Shown: positions 1-8,992 of the stretch, piece after piece
Layout of the letters: each line of letters begins with the position of its first letter
Position numbering within the stretch: position 1 is the stretch's first letter
DNA from: Neisseriaceae bacterium
GTDB lineage: Bacteria > Pseudomonadota > Gammaproteobacteria > Burkholderiales > UBA11063
DNA length: 64,000 nt
Direction of reading: 5' to 3'
NCBI GenBank assembly: GCA_003963245.1
Contig: RXJX01000002.1
Span: 1 to 64,000, forward strand
Notes under the pieces: generated by a model
What the model saw: only the letters and a program-made list of their open reading frames with translations
Database searches by the model: none
Told to the model about the DNA's origin: nothing
Translations under genes and position numbers: made by a program

Positions 1-87
1 ACATATCATGACGGTGTTGCAACTCTGACATTTTTGATTCCGGTTAAAATTAATTTACCGTATTTTATCAAATATTTAAATAATTGA
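1..87 (+). CDS. C-terminal fragment of a gene cut by the window edge
   Basis: Frame 1 is open from the first base to a TGA at 85-87 and encodes about 28 residues with a beta-strand-like stretch (TLTFLIPVKI). The rest lies outside the window. Nothing allows a firm family call. A DUF1949-like C-terminus of the YigZ/IMPACT type is conceivable but only a guess. An open frame this short could also be chance. From 88 to 240 I see no further gene, only a possible promoter and the leader of the next gene. Confidence 0.3.
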   Translation, partial: TYHDGVATLTFLIPVKINLPYFIKYLNN

Positions 88-113
88 CGACACTATCTAA
101 AAATTGAGATAAA
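84..113 (+). promoter_or_regulatory. Possible sigma-70 promoter for the CoA-binding protein gene
   Basis: TTGACG at 84-89 is followed after 18 bases by GATAAA at 108-113, a partial -10. The start codon is at 241, so the leader would be about 120 bases. Only the -35 box is good, so this is tentative. Confidence 0.3.
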
Positions 114-240
114 AAGGTTAGATTCAATTTGATGTTAGATATGTACTTAAGTTACAATTACAGGGTATCTCTAATGAAGAACTAAGTAATCTTTGCTACT
201 CTAAATACAGAATCTCTAAATCTTTAGAAGGAAAAATGAC

Positions 241-639
241 ATGCAATCAGCAATTGAGTTATTTTTTAAGTCCAATGCTTACGCGGTGGTCGGAGCATCA
301 ACTAATCGTGATAAATTTGGCAATAAGGTTTTACGTTGTTATCAGCAAAACAATAAAACCGTCTATCCGGTTCATCCTGTGGAAACTATAATTGAAGGGA
401 TTAATTGTTATAAAAGCCTAGCTGAATTACCAGATGAAGTTAAAAGTATTTCAATTATCACGCCACCAAGTTTAACAGAAAAAATTGTTGACCAAGCTTA
501 TGCTAAAGGTATCACAAATATCTGGATGCAACCAGGTGCACAAAGTGAACTTGCCATCCAAAAATGTCATGAGTACGGTATTAATGTTATCGCAGATGGT
601 AGTTGCATCTTAGTAGTCTTGGGTTTTCCAGATCACTAA
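241..639 (+). CDS. CoA-binding domain protein (YccU/COG1832-like)
   Basis: This 132-residue protein is a single Rossmann-type CoA-binding domain. It starts its first strand with AVVGASTNRDKFGNKVL at about residues 15-31, continues with VYPVHP, and ends with a DGSCI segment, in the order seen in the YccU family. That family is related to the nucleotide-binding domain of succinyl-CoA synthetase alpha, but its members have no settled physiological role. The start is supported by GAAGGA eight bases upstream of the ATG. The gene stands alone and converges on the hydrolase gene, with a repeat element between them. Confidence 0.85.
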   Translation: MQSAIELFFKSNAYAVVGASTNRDKFGNKVLRCYQQNNKTVYPVHPVETIIEGINCYKSLAELPDEVKSISIITPPSLTEKIVDQAYAKGITNIWMQPGAQSELAIQKCHEYGINVIADGSCILVVLGFPDH

Positions 640-667
640 GCGAATAGTTAAATATATGCTCATAATA

Positions 668-780
668 TTTGATTCTTGGTCGCAAAGGATTGATAAAAAA
701 AGACAACGTAGTGTAAACAGAACTACTTAAGGAGTCTTTTTTGAAATCGGACAAAGTCCAAGATTCAAAGACGAAAAGTA
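668..780. repeat. Dispersed repeat, copy 1, with near-matching inverted ends
   Basis: About 113 bases match the sequence at 8993-9104 at roughly 85 percent by hand alignment. The ends are inverted copies (TTTGATTCTTGG at 668-679 and CCAAGATTCAAA at 758-769, one mismatch). An inner pair, AAAAAAGAC and GTCTTTTTT, makes a long hairpin-like, MITE-like unit. It lies between convergent genes and could act as a two-way terminator. On the minus strand it supplies the last codons and the TGA of the hydrolase gene. An AAGGAG followed by a TTG opens a short frame in both copies, of unknown meaning. Confidence 0.75.
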
Positions 781-1580
781 TAGCTAATAATTTCATCAGC
801 TAATTCTACCGCGTACTTATGCATAAAGAAATGCCCACCAGTTGGGTAACTAATTAGTTTGGAGCTTGTTAATTTTGCATGTAAATACCAACTTGCTTCG
901 GGCTTGGTAACCATATCATTCCGTGCCGTGGTGATTAAAACTGGCATACTAAGTTGTTCCAATTGCTCGGCTTGCTGTAACCAATTTTTGACAGCATGGT
1001 CTTGCAGCTGTTGTGCATGCTCATTATATGGATAAACATACCCAGCAATATGCAAAATTGATTTAGCTAAATATTTACGAAACTCAATACTAGGTAACTC
1101 AGAAAAAAATAACTCAGTCAATTTCTCACGATTTTCTCGTCCCGGATGCTCACGCAGATTACGCACCAAAGTATGTAAGCCGCCCAAAGTATAGCTATAG
1201 TCAGGCTGACTAGCAATCAACACCATTCCGCTAATTAAGTCAGCTCGTTCATAAGCTAGTGCTTGTGCAATAATACCACCCATAGACCAACCGCATAATA
1301 ATGGTTTATTTAATCGCAAAGCTTCGATAAAGTCAACAACGTCTTGAGCAAGTCCGTCCATCGAAAGATCATTATTTGACTCACTGAGCCCAACTCGACG
1401 ATTATCCGGTAAATAAACAGTAAATTTTTCTGCAAGACGGTAAATTAGCTCACTATTCCAATGAAGTAAGTTGCCAGAATATCCCACCAGCATAACTAAC
1501 GGCTGACCATTACCTAAGCTAACATAGCCAGTTTGACCATGTTTGGTTGTGACTATTTTATATTCTAACTCTTTAGACAT
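765..1580 (-). CDS. Alpha/beta-fold hydrolase
   Basis: A 271-residue alpha/beta hydrolase. The nucleophile elbow is GWSMGG with Ser near residue 98. A later NDMVTKPEAS segment is a candidate for the acid residue, and GGHFFMHK carries the catalytic histidine. The substrate cannot be told from sequence; related proteins include esterases and lactonases. I place the start at the ATG at 1580, behind AGGATAGGTGA, rather than at an in-frame GTG two codons earlier. The gene follows mfd by a dozen bases and is probably co-transcribed with it. Its last codons and stop lie inside the dispersed repeat, so the native C-terminus may have been changed. Confidence 0.85.
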   Translation of the reverse strand: MSKELEYKIVTTKHGQTGYVSLGNGQPLVMLVGYSGNLLHWNSELIYRLAEKFTVYLPDNRRVGLSESNNDLSMDGLAQDVVDFIEALRLNKPLLCGWSMGGIIAQALAYERADLISGMVLIASQPDYSYTLGGLHTLVRNLREHPGRENREKLTELFFSELPSIEFRKYLAKSILHIAGYVYPYNEHAQQLQDHAVKNWLQQAEQLEQLSMPVLITTARNDMVTKPEASWYLHAKLTSSKLISYPTGGHFFMHKYAVELADEIISYTFRL

Positions 1581-1592
1581 ATTCACCTATCC

Positions 1593-4500
1593 TTATTTAG
1601 CGCTAAGTTCAGCCAAGATATATTCAATATTATTAATCTTATTAATTAGGCTACCCGATTTCACTGTCCAGATTAGTTTATTTTTACCATCGTATTTACA
1701 AGTTTTTAGTTTCTGTAAAAGCAGAACAATTTGCAATGGTTCAATCGGCGGCTTATCAATAAAAACCAGATTAATTGAGGCATTGCCAGCATCTAATTTT
1801 TGAATTCCGAGTTTAGCCGCAGCAATTCGTAACTGATGCAGAGTGATGAGATTTTTGACTGGTTCAGGTGGCAAACCATAATTATCAATAATGTCCTGAT
1901 AAACCAATTCAATTTGCTGATTAGATTCAGCTTTTGCCAAGCGTTTGTAATAAACCAAACGTTCATGGATATTCTGACAATAATCAACGGGTAAAATCGT
2001 ACTAACATTCAAATTAATTTCGCAATTTAGCTCTTCTTGGCTAGCTGTGTCTATTTTTTCACCGTGTTTAAGTTTACGAATAGCTTTTTTAAGCATTTCA
2101 GTGTAAAGTGATAGTCCAACCTCTTTGATGTTACCTGCCTGATTATCCCCTAAAATTTCACCGGCACCACGAATTTCCAAATCGTGCATCGCCAGATTAA
2201 ATCCTGCACCAAGCTCGGTAGTCAATAAAATTGCATCCAAACGCTTTTCGGCATCTTTAGTAATTCTTTCCGGTACCAATAAATAACAATAGGCCTGATG
2301 ATGCGAACGTCCTACCCGCCCACGCAGTTGATGTAATTGTGCCAGACCAAATTTATCTGCACGGTAAATCAGAATAGTATTGGCATTGGGAATGTCAATC
2401 CCAGTTTCAATAATCGTTGAACAGAGTAATAAATTATAGCGCTGATGAATAAAATCTTTAATCGTTTGTTCCAACTCTTGTTCTGGCATCTGTCCATGTG
2501 CAATCGCGATCCGAAGTTCTGGGATTAGTTCGCTCAAACGATTATACATTTGCTCAATAGTTGCAACATCGTTATATAAGAAAAACACTTGTCCACCACG
2601 GCGAATTTCACGCAGAATTGCTTCCTGAATAATGCTATTATCATCCTGAACTATTTGCGTATTAACCGCCAGGCGGCGTGACGGCGGTGTAGCAATAATT
2701 GAGAAATCACGTAAGCCGTCCAATGCCATGGAAAGAGTACGTGGGATTGGGGTAGCCGTCATCGTCAAGACATCAACGTTACTACGTAATTGTTTGAATT
2801 TCTCTTTTTGCTTAACCCCAAAACGATGTTCTTCATCAATAATTACCAAACCAAGATTGGCAAATTTAACATCATCTTGAATCAAACGATGCGTACCAAC
2901 AATAATATCAACTTTACCTTCAGCAAGCAGCGTCATGGTTTGGCTAATTTCTTTGCGCGAACGAAAACGTGAAACTTCGGCAATATTTAACGCAAAACCA
3001 GCAAAACGATTAACAAAATTCTGATAAAGCTGCTCAGTTAATAAGGTCGTAGGCGCTAAAATTGCTACCTGATAACCATTGAGCGCGGCAATGAAAGCCG
3101 CGCGCATTGCTACTTCGGTTTTACCAAAACCAACATCACCACAAACTAATCTGTCCATTGGTTTTTGATTGGCTAAATCTTTAATAATTTCATCAAAACT
3201 ATTTTGTTGATCAATCGTTGGCTCATAGCCAAAGCTATGAGCAAATTCATTATATTCTGCTGGAGTTGATAAACGATTGCCCTGCTGCATTTCACGCTTG
3301 GCATAAAGCTCCAACAACTCGGCGGCAACATCATTAATTTTCTGCTCAGTCTTGCTTTTAATTTTATCCCAGCTTTTTGAACCCAACTTGGTTAACTCAA
3401 CCGGACTACCTTCGAGATGAGTGTAGCGACTGATTAAATGCAGGTTTTGTACCGGAATATACAATTTTGAATTATTCTGATATTCAATCTCCAGCATCTC
3501 ATACTCAGTATCGGCTATGTTCTGTATTGATAGACCGACATAACGCCCAACCCCATGGTTGATATGAACCACAAAATCACCGACATTGATCTCAGCCAAA
3601 TCACGAACGATTAAATCATTATCTAATTGCGAATTGCCACGTTGAGTACGGGTTTTACGGCGCACAATGCGACTCTTAGGGTATAAATCAGCTTCGTTAA
3701 GTAAAATATAATTTCCACAGCTAAAACCTTGATAAAGTTCTGCCTGCAATAAAGCTATCGGTTCATTACCGACTTCATCAAAACGCTGCGTTATCTTACT
3801 TACTAACTGTTGAGAGGCAAGGTTTTGGCGTAATATTTCTAAACGCCCAAAGCTTTCACTACAAATTACTAACTGCTTGTTTTTACTAAACTCTTTTAAT
3901 CTAGCAAAAGAAGTATCACTTGAGGAGTTTGCCGCAAGCTCTGGTAATTCTTTAAAACCTTGATAATATTCACCTTCAATCGCAATTTCCCAAACTGTAT
4001 GAGCTTTTAGAGCTGCAAAGATCTTATCAGAACTTAAAAATAAGTCAGTAGGCTTCAGGCATGGATATTGATAATTATAATACTCATAACGCTTAGTAAT
4101 TTCCTGCCAATTTAGGTTTAATTGCGCCAACAAATCCTGAGAATAAATTATTTGCCATTTATCATCTAGATAGCTAAATAAATCCGCGCACGTAACATGA
4201 AATAGCGGCAAATAAAACTCAACTCCGGCGGGCAAAACATTGTTTTTTAAATCCTTAGCTAAATTTGAATCTGCCTGTTTAGGAAAGTATTCAATAAATC
4301 GCGCTGCCATTTGACGAACATTCTGGAGATCATGAGGATATTCGCGTGAGGGTAAGATTTCTATTTCGTTTACTGACTCAATAACCAATTGCGTTTTAGT
4401 GGCAAAATATTGAATACTATCAACTTCGTCATCGAATAAATCAATCCGAATTGCCTGTTTTGAGCCCATTGGTAAAATATCAATAATTGATCCGCGAATC

Positions 4501-4985
4501 GCAAATTCGCCTGCTTCATAAACCTGATGTACACATTGATAACCGGAAGCAATCAATTGGCTACGCAATTGCTCGCTATCTAAACGATCACCTATCTTTA
4601 CCAGCAAGACACGCTTTGCAAAATAATCTTGCGGAGGCAAAAGCATTTGTAAAGTAGTCGCCTGCACTAATAGAATATCAATCTGTTTATGTTGTACTTG
4701 CCACAAGGTTCTAAGACGCTCGGCAATTAGTTCATTATATGGCGATTGACGTTCATAAGGCAAAACTTCATAATCTGGAAATACCGCCAGTCTTAGTTCA
4801 GGTGCAAATAAACTTAATTCACCAACTAAGCGCTGTAACTGATAGCCATCATTAACAATATATAAAAATGGCTTTTGCTGAGCACGAGCTAAATTAGCTA
4901 TAAACAGCGCATCGCCACCAAGCGGAAATTTTGCCAGATGATTTTTTTGTGGATGGACTTTATTGGGCAGTTGAAGTTTTAGCAT
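1593..4985 (-). CDS. mfd: Transcription-repair coupling factor Mfd
   Basis: At 1130 residues this is the usual full length. Mfd binds RNA polymerase stalled at DNA damage, pushes it off using ATP-driven translocation, and recruits UvrA. The N-terminal UvrB-like region is followed by an RNA-polymerase-interacting domain (HINHGVGRYVGL near residue 480). The helicase core has Walker A GDVGFGKT near 615 and DEEH near 717, then TATPIPRT and the RVGRSHHQ motif. A TRCF C-terminal domain closes the protein. It follows the TM2 gene by five bases and precedes the hydrolase gene, forming a three-gene unit. Confidence 0.97.
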   Translation of the reverse strand: MLKLQLPNKVHPQKNHLAKFPLGGDALFIANLARAQQKPFLYIVNDGYQLQRLVGELSLFAPELRLAVFPDYEVLPYERQSPYNELIAERLRTLWQVQHKQIDILLVQATTLQMLLPPQDYFAKRVLLVKIGDRLDSEQLRSQLIASGYQCVHQVYEAGEFAIRGSIIDILPMGSKQAIRIDLFDDEVDSIQYFATKTQLVIESVNEIEILPSREYPHDLQNVRQMAARFIEYFPKQADSNLAKDLKNNVLPAGVEFYLPLFHVTCADLFSYLDDKWQIIYSQDLLAQLNLNWQEITKRYEYYNYQYPCLKPTDLFLSSDKIFAALKAHTVWEIAIEGEYYQGFKELPELAANSSSDTSFARLKEFSKNKQLVICSESFGRLEILRQNLASQQLVSKITQRFDEVGNEPIALLQAELYQGFSCGNYILLNEADLYPKSRIVRRKTRTQRGNSQLDNDLIVRDLAEINVGDFVVHINHGVGRYVGLSIQNIADTEYEMLEIEYQNNSKLYIPVQNLHLISRYTHLEGSPVELTKLGSKSWDKIKSKTEQKINDVAAELLELYAKREMQQGNRLSTPAEYNEFAHSFGYEPTIDQQNSFDEIIKDLANQKPMDRLVCGDVGFGKTEVAMRAAFIAALNGYQVAILAPTTLLTEQLYQNFVNRFAGFALNIAEVSRFRSRKEISQTMTLLAEGKVDIIVGTHRLIQDDVKFANLGLVIIDEEHRFGVKQKEKFKQLRSNVDVLTMTATPIPRTLSMALDGLRDFSIIATPPSRRLAVNTQIVQDDNSIIQEAILREIRRGGQVFFLYNDVATIEQMYNRLSELIPELRIAIAHGQMPEQELEQTIKDFIHQRYNLLLCSTIIETGIDIPNANTILIYRADKFGLAQLHQLRGRVGRSHHQAYCYLLVPERITKDAEKRLDAILLTTELGAGFNLAMHDLEIRGAGEILGDNQAGNIKEVGLSLYTEMLKKAIRKLKHGEKIDTASQEELNCEINLNVSTILPVDYCQNIHERLVYYKRLAKAESNQQIELVYQDIIDNYGLPPEPVKNLITLHQLRIAAAKLGIQKLDAGNASINLVFIDKPPIEPLQIVLLLQKLKTCKYDGKNKLIWTVKSGSLINKINNIEYILAELSAK

Positions 4986-4990
4986 ATAAC

Positions 4991-5536
4991 TTACAATACA
5001 AAATAGCTATCGCTTTGGCTGCCATCCAATTGATTGGTTTTATAATGAACTTCGAGATGGTGAGCTGTTAGGCGCATGTTCAGATAAGCGATTCCCGGCA
5101 AAATTACAGTAAAAATAATGAGTAACACCACTACCCACTCCAGTAGTTTTATCCGTCGTTTACGCAGCTTATTATCGATTAAAAGTAAGTTAGAACTTTG
5201 CTGGTTAAGTTGTTTGATTAGCTCATATAATTCTAATGCCATTTGACGATTGTGACGATTGACCTGCGATGGCAATAAAAATAAATCAAGCAACACTAGC
5301 AATGCTGGAATACCACTCCAACAAAATAACAGATATAGCCAGCCACTGCGTTTGTTTAAATAAAATTTATGGGCACCAAATACACCGAGAAAAATCAGCC
5401 ATAGATATGCTACTAAGATGTTTTTGCGGTGTTGACGGTAAAAAAAAGTAAATTGTACGCGCTCGCCATCATTTAACTGTTGCAGGATTTGTTCCAGATA
5501 GTTAAGTTTTAATTTGCTCATTTTGCTTGTATTCAT
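4991..5536 (-). CDS. TM2 domain membrane protein
   Basis: A 181-residue membrane protein. The central part carries the TM2 signature: a hydrophobic helix ending in LGVFGAHKFYLNKRSGWLYL and a second helix (GIPALLVLLDLFLL). A third strong membrane segment (VVVLLIIFTVILPGIAYLN) lies near residue 140, followed by a short polar tail. TM2 proteins are widespread, and most have no assigned function. An in-frame ATG at 5521 is an alternative start, and neither start has a clear ribosome binding site. It is the first gene of the unit leading into mfd. Confidence 0.75.
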   Translation of the reverse strand: MNTSKMSKLKLNYLEQILQQLNDGERVQFTFFYRQHRKNILVAYLWLIFLGVFGAHKFYLNKRSGWLYLLFCWSGIPALLVLLDLFLLPSQVNRHNRQMALELYELIKQLNQQSSNLLLIDNKLRKRRIKLLEWVVVLLIIFTVILPGIAYLNMRLTAHHLEVHYKTNQLDGSQSDSYFVL

Positions 5537-5642
5537 AAATAATTTAGTCCGAATTTTAGCACATTATAGCCACTTGTTTTTAATCATGGATTCAAATATA
5601 TATCTCAAAAATGATAGAATAACGCTTTAGGGGGTAGGATTG

Positions 5643-6077
5643 ATGACTTGGTTCTGGTTAGCATTAGGCGCTGCAGCTTTATGGGGATTTGGTTACACTA
5701 TCAACCAAGTAACGCTTAAACATTTTAGTGCAGTTGAATTGTTATTATTTGAGTCTTTCGTGGTATTTAGCGTTGCAGCAGTATATTTTATCTGGCGAGG
5801 TGATTTTCATGCTTTCATGCACAAACTTGCCAATCCAAAACAACTAGCTTTGATTATTCTGAGTAGCTTTGTTTATATCGCTGCCAGTTTATTAATTCTA
5901 AAAAGCATCAGCGCTAGTAATGCAGCCCTTGCCGCAATTATTGAATCGTGTTATCCTATCTTTACCGTTCTTTTTGCCTTTATTCTTTTTGGTGAACTCC
6001 AGCTTAATTTAATTTCTGCGTTAGGTTATCTGCTTATTTTGTCCGGTATCATCATTGTTAAAATCTATGGACATTAA
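5643..6077 (+). CDS. Half-size EamA/DMT-family membrane protein
   Basis: About 144 residues with five hydrophobic segments form one EamA domain. Typical drug/metabolite transporters of this superfamily have two such domains (about 300 residues), so this is a single-domain version that would have to work as a dimer. The C-terminal SASNAALAAIIESCYPIFTVLFA region is typical of the fold. The start is the ATG at 5643 behind GGGGGT; a TTG directly before it is also in frame. The substrate is unknown. Its 3' end lies nine bases from the convergent hemY gene, with no terminator between them. Confidence 0.8.
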   Translation: MTWFWLALGAAALWGFGYTINQVTLKHFSAVELLLFESFVVFSVAAVYFIWRGDFHAFMHKLANPKQLALIILSSFVYIAASLLILKSISASNAALAAIIESCYPIFTVLFAFILFGELQLNLISALGYLLILSGIIIVKIYGH

Positions 6078-6086
6078 ATAATCAGC

Positions 6087-7487
6087 TTAAATTTGTGCAA
6101 TAACTTTGTCTGCGATACGATATGCTGCAGCGACACAATCATTGATTCCAACACCGGAATAAGCATTATTATTCAAATGCAGTCCATTAAACTGGGCTGC
6201 ATTTTCCATAATCTGTGCCACTAACTGAGTATGCCCTACACGATATTGTGGAATAGCCTGCTCGTGGCGATAAATGCGTACTAATTCTGGCTTTGCAGTT
6301 ATTTTCATAATCGTTGCTAGGCTATCCTGCACTAGCTGTTGAATTTCACTATCGCTAAGCTTTAAAAGTTCAGGGCGAACCGCCCCCCCGAGCATCGTAC
6401 GGAATAAAATCTTTCCATTGGGAGCGCGTTTGGCAAAAATACTTGAGTCCCAAAGAGTTCCCAAAACTGGGATTTCTTCACCGCGTGCCAATAAATAACC
6501 AAAACCTTGCACATCACAATCTATTTCACGCTCATCATAGCCCAGACAAACCACTGCCAGTGGAGAATAATTTATTTGTTGCAATAAACTAGCTAACTTA
6601 GGCGCAAAACTATAAACCAAATCAGCACTAGCGTATGCTGGTGTAGCTAAGATTACATCATCAGCAAAATAAGCTTGTTCTTTAAGTAAAATTTGCCAAC
6701 CACCAACCGGAGTACGCTTAAGAGCAGTCACTGTACTACCACAAATTATATTTTCTGCACCAATAGCCGAACTTAGTTTATCAGTCAAAACCTGAATACC
6801 ATTGGCAAAAGAAGTTAGTACACCACCCGGACCAGCGGGAGAAGCGCTTACTTTCCCAGCTGATTTTTCTACACGGTGCTGTTTAGTTAATTTTAGCATT
6901 GCTTTGAGTAAACCGCCATATTCTTGCTCAAGCTGGTAGATCCGCGGAAAACAACCTTGTAAAGACATTTGCTCCGGATCTCCGGCAAAAATTCCTCCTG
7001 CCATCGGCGCAATTAACTTAGCCAACGCCTCATCACCAAGTCGTCGTCTGGCAAAATCAGCTAAAGACTCGTCATTTTTTGAATCGCGTTTAGCAACAAA
7101 AAGCTCTCGGGCGATGCATAATTTACCACGCCACGAAATCAAACTATTGGTTAAAAACTCAATTTGATTATGCGGTAATTTATGTAAAACTCCATTAGCA
7201 TAGACAAAACGCTTACGTGCATTATCATTACTGGCAAGCAATTGCTCACTCAAACCTAAGCTTTTACAAAGTTCCAACGTTTGCGGTTTATTGGTTAAAA
7301 AACCATTCGGTCCCCATTCACAGAGATAACCATCTTCTTGACGACTCCATATTTTGCCACCTATCCGATTTTCTTTTTCAAAAACCTTTACTCCAAGAGC
7401 AATATTTTGACTCTTAGCTTTTTCTTGTAATAGGTACGCAGTTGCTAACGCTGATATACCACCGCCGATTATTGCGACTTGGCGCAT
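6087..7487 (-). CDS. hemY: Oxygen-dependent protoporphyrinogen oxidase (HemY/HemG type)
   Basis: This 466-residue FAD enzyme oxidises protoporphyrinogen IX to protoporphyrin IX, the penultimate step of haem synthesis, with oxygen as acceptor. The N-terminus has the dinucleotide-binding motif VAIIGGGISALATAYLL, then EKENRIGGKIWS. A central PMAGGIFAGDPEQMS segment is characteristic of the family. The C-terminal GLHLNNNAYSGVGINDCV closes the FAD site. The start has AGAGG seven bases upstream. It is the last gene of a leftward group and the only porphyrin gene here. Its use of oxygen fits at least part-time aerobic growth. Confidence 0.93.
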   Translation of the reverse strand: MRQVAIIGGGISALATAYLLQEKAKSQNIALGVKVFEKENRIGGKIWSRQEDGYLCEWGPNGFLTNKPQTLELCKSLGLSEQLLASNDNARKRFVYANGVLHKLPHNQIEFLTNSLISWRGKLCIARELFVAKRDSKNDESLADFARRRLGDEALAKLIAPMAGGIFAGDPEQMSLQGCFPRIYQLEQEYGGLLKAMLKLTKQHRVEKSAGKVSASPAGPGGVLTSFANGIQVLTDKLSSAIGAENIICGSTVTALKRTPVGGWQILLKEQAYFADDVILATPAYASADLVYSFAPKLASLLQQINYSPLAVVCLGYDEREIDCDVQGFGYLLARGEEIPVLGTLWDSSIFAKRAPNGKILFRTMLGGAVRPELLKLSDSEIQQLVQDSLATIMKITAKPELVRIYRHEQAIPQYRVGHTQLVAQIMENAAQFNGLHLNNNAYSGVGINDCVAAAYRIADKVIAQI

Positions 7488-7499
7488 AATTAAACCTCT

Positions 7500-7748
7500 T
7501 TATTCTTTCTCAGAGCTATTTTCATTTGACTCATGTGTGGTTAACGCCGTAGAACCTGCTTTAACTACTTTGACGGCAGCACAACCTCCTTTAGCAAGCG
7601 TAGCGCATGCTGCGGTAGTAGCAGCTGGATGTGCTGCAGTTATATTTTCTACTCGAGATTCTACACTTGGGCGTGAACTGGAATTAGGTAAAATATTTAG
7701 CCCTAAAATTCCAAACATAAGACAGGTTTTATTGGCTTTGTTTTGCAT
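7500..7748 (-). CDS. Small Ala/Cys-containing protein of unknown function
   Basis: An 82-residue frame fits exactly between tfoX (seven bases upstream) and hemY (twelve downstream) in the same direction. Residues 9-20 are hydrophobic and could be a weak signal or membrane segment. The middle is rich in Ala, Thr and Cys (TTAACATLAKGGCAAVKVV), and the tail is acidic and polar. I recognise no family. There is no convincing ribosome binding site, so expression may depend on coupling to tfoX. An overlapping plus-strand frame (7537-7791) is open too, but it runs against the operon and into tfoX. Confidence 0.42.
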   Translation of the reverse strand: MQNKANKTCLMFGILGLNILPNSSSRPSVESRVENITAAHPAATTAACATLAKGGCAAVKVVKAGSTALTTHESNENSSEKE

Positions 7749-7755
7749 TATTATT

Positions 7756-8133
7756 TTATTTCAGCTTTGGTTTTTTATTGATTTTACGTGACGGCTTTTT
7801 GGGCGCTTGCAAAGCTACATCCAAAGCTTCTTCAAAACGAGCCTTGATCATCCGCGGATCTTCTAGACTGGCCTCATCAACACTCATATAATTCATCTCA
7901 GTTATTTTTCCATCACTCTTAGCATAGCTAAATGGATGGCAACCAAGAGCAGAATATTTAACTTTTAAATCAGCATTAGCTTTAGCATAAAGTTCACCTT
8001 CAGCAATTAGCGCCACAAAAGCATCATGCCAGTAAATTCCATAACCGCTGAACATAGCTCGTGCACGAATATTACCCAAATGAACTAATACATCATTCAA
8101 GATATACTCTTTAAATCCATTATCACGACTCAT
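7756..8133 (-). CDS. TfoX N-terminal domain protein
   Basis: A 125-residue protein made of one TfoX N-terminal domain: a helix start (YILNDVLVHLGNIRARAMFSG), the strand segment GIYWHDAFVALIAEGELYAKA, and the late YMSVDEASLEDP. The tail is very lysine-rich (KKPSRKINKKPK). In Haemophilus and Vibrio, TfoX/Sxy promotes competence gene expression together with CRP. Single-domain homologues like this are common in other proteobacteria and usually uncharacterised, so competence control should not be assumed. It lies between UPF0149 and the small ORF, all in one direction. Confidence 0.85.
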   Translation of the reverse strand: MSRDNGFKEYILNDVLVHLGNIRARAMFSGYGIYWHDAFVALIAEGELYAKANADLKVKYSALGCHPFSYAKSDGKITEMNYMSVDEASLEDPRMIKARFEEALDVALQAPKKPSRKINKKPKLK

Positions 8134-8160
8134 TATTTATCACCGTTAATTGTAAAATAA

Positions 8161-8928
8161 TTAATGTCTGGTCGCTAATTTGTTCAATAATTTATTTTGC
8201 CCATTGGCAGCAAAACGACTTTCGTCACTCACCCGAATAACGTAAAACACATCATTCAAGGCACCAATTATATCTGCTAGATCCAGCTCTTCAATTGAGT
8301 CACGGATTAGCTCATCCACATCATCTTCGTCTTCTTCGCTCTCCCACATCGATTTCAAATCAATTTGTAACTCAGCAAAGTCTTCGGCTACTTTGGCAGA
8401 GACTTCACCTAAATCAGACTCACCAGCAAGGCTAAAAAAAGCCACACACAAAGTGAACAATGCCGGAAAAAACTTCTCTTCTAAAAGTTGTTCATTCGTT
8501 GCATACTCAGTTATATCACCACCAATTGCCAAATAACCAGTTAGATAACCATAAAGCCACATGGTTAGATTACGGCGTTGTTCAGGAGTAAAACTCAAAG
8601 GATCAAAAGCATTTGGACGCGCAAAATCAATTAAAGGACGAATTAATTTATTATTCTCAAAAATCGCATCAGCCAATTCACTATAAACAGCAACCAAACG
8701 ATCAACTAAAGAGGCAAATTTTTGCTCATCCTTGATTTTATCTTCATCTAAAATCAAATAAGTTGGAATTAACAAATCTTCTTCACTATCACTAGGAGCA
8801 GAGAGATAAGCGCTAAACCAGCCATGCACAAAATGCAGGTCATAACCAGTATAAAGATACTCTTTAAGCTCTTGATTAAGCGTAGCTAGATTTTGTGCTG
8901 GTTTTTTACTCATTATAAATTCTTTCAT
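8161..8928 (-). CDS. UPF0149 (YgfB/YecA) family protein
   Basis: A 255-residue acidic, mostly helical protein. The opening (HFVHGWFSAYLSAPSDSEEDLLIPTYL), the middle (LTMWLYGYLTGYLAIGG) and the acidic C-terminal stretch (SEEDEDDVDELI) match the UPF0149/YgfB layout. It lacks the SEC-C zinc motif found in YecA-type members. The biochemical role is not settled; Pseudomonas YgfB is reported to affect beta-lactamase regulation. An ATG at 8913 is an alternative start. It is the likely first gene of the group ending in hemY. Confidence 0.8.
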   Translation of the reverse strand: MKEFIMSKKPAQNLATLNQELKEYLYTGYDLHFVHGWFSAYLSAPSDSEEDLLIPTYLILDEDKIKDEQKFASLVDRLVAVYSELADAIFENNKLIRPLIDFARPNAFDPLSFTPEQRRNLTMWLYGYLTGYLAIGGDITEYATNEQLLEEKFFPALFTLCVAFFSLAGESDLGEVSAKVAEDFAELQIDLKSMWESEEDEDDVDELIRDSIEELDLADIIGALNDVFYVIRVSDESRFAANGQNKLLNKLATRH

Positions 8929-8992
8929 TTAAACTGTTAATATACTGTATTTTACTATAATAATCTTTAGTTTTTCACCCATAGTCGTGGTA

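Noticed and set aside
7537-7791. Plus-strand 84-codon frame with a hydrophobic end
   Set aside because: It lies antisense to an ordered leftward group and runs into tfoX. The minus-strand frame fits the gap better, though neither is certain.
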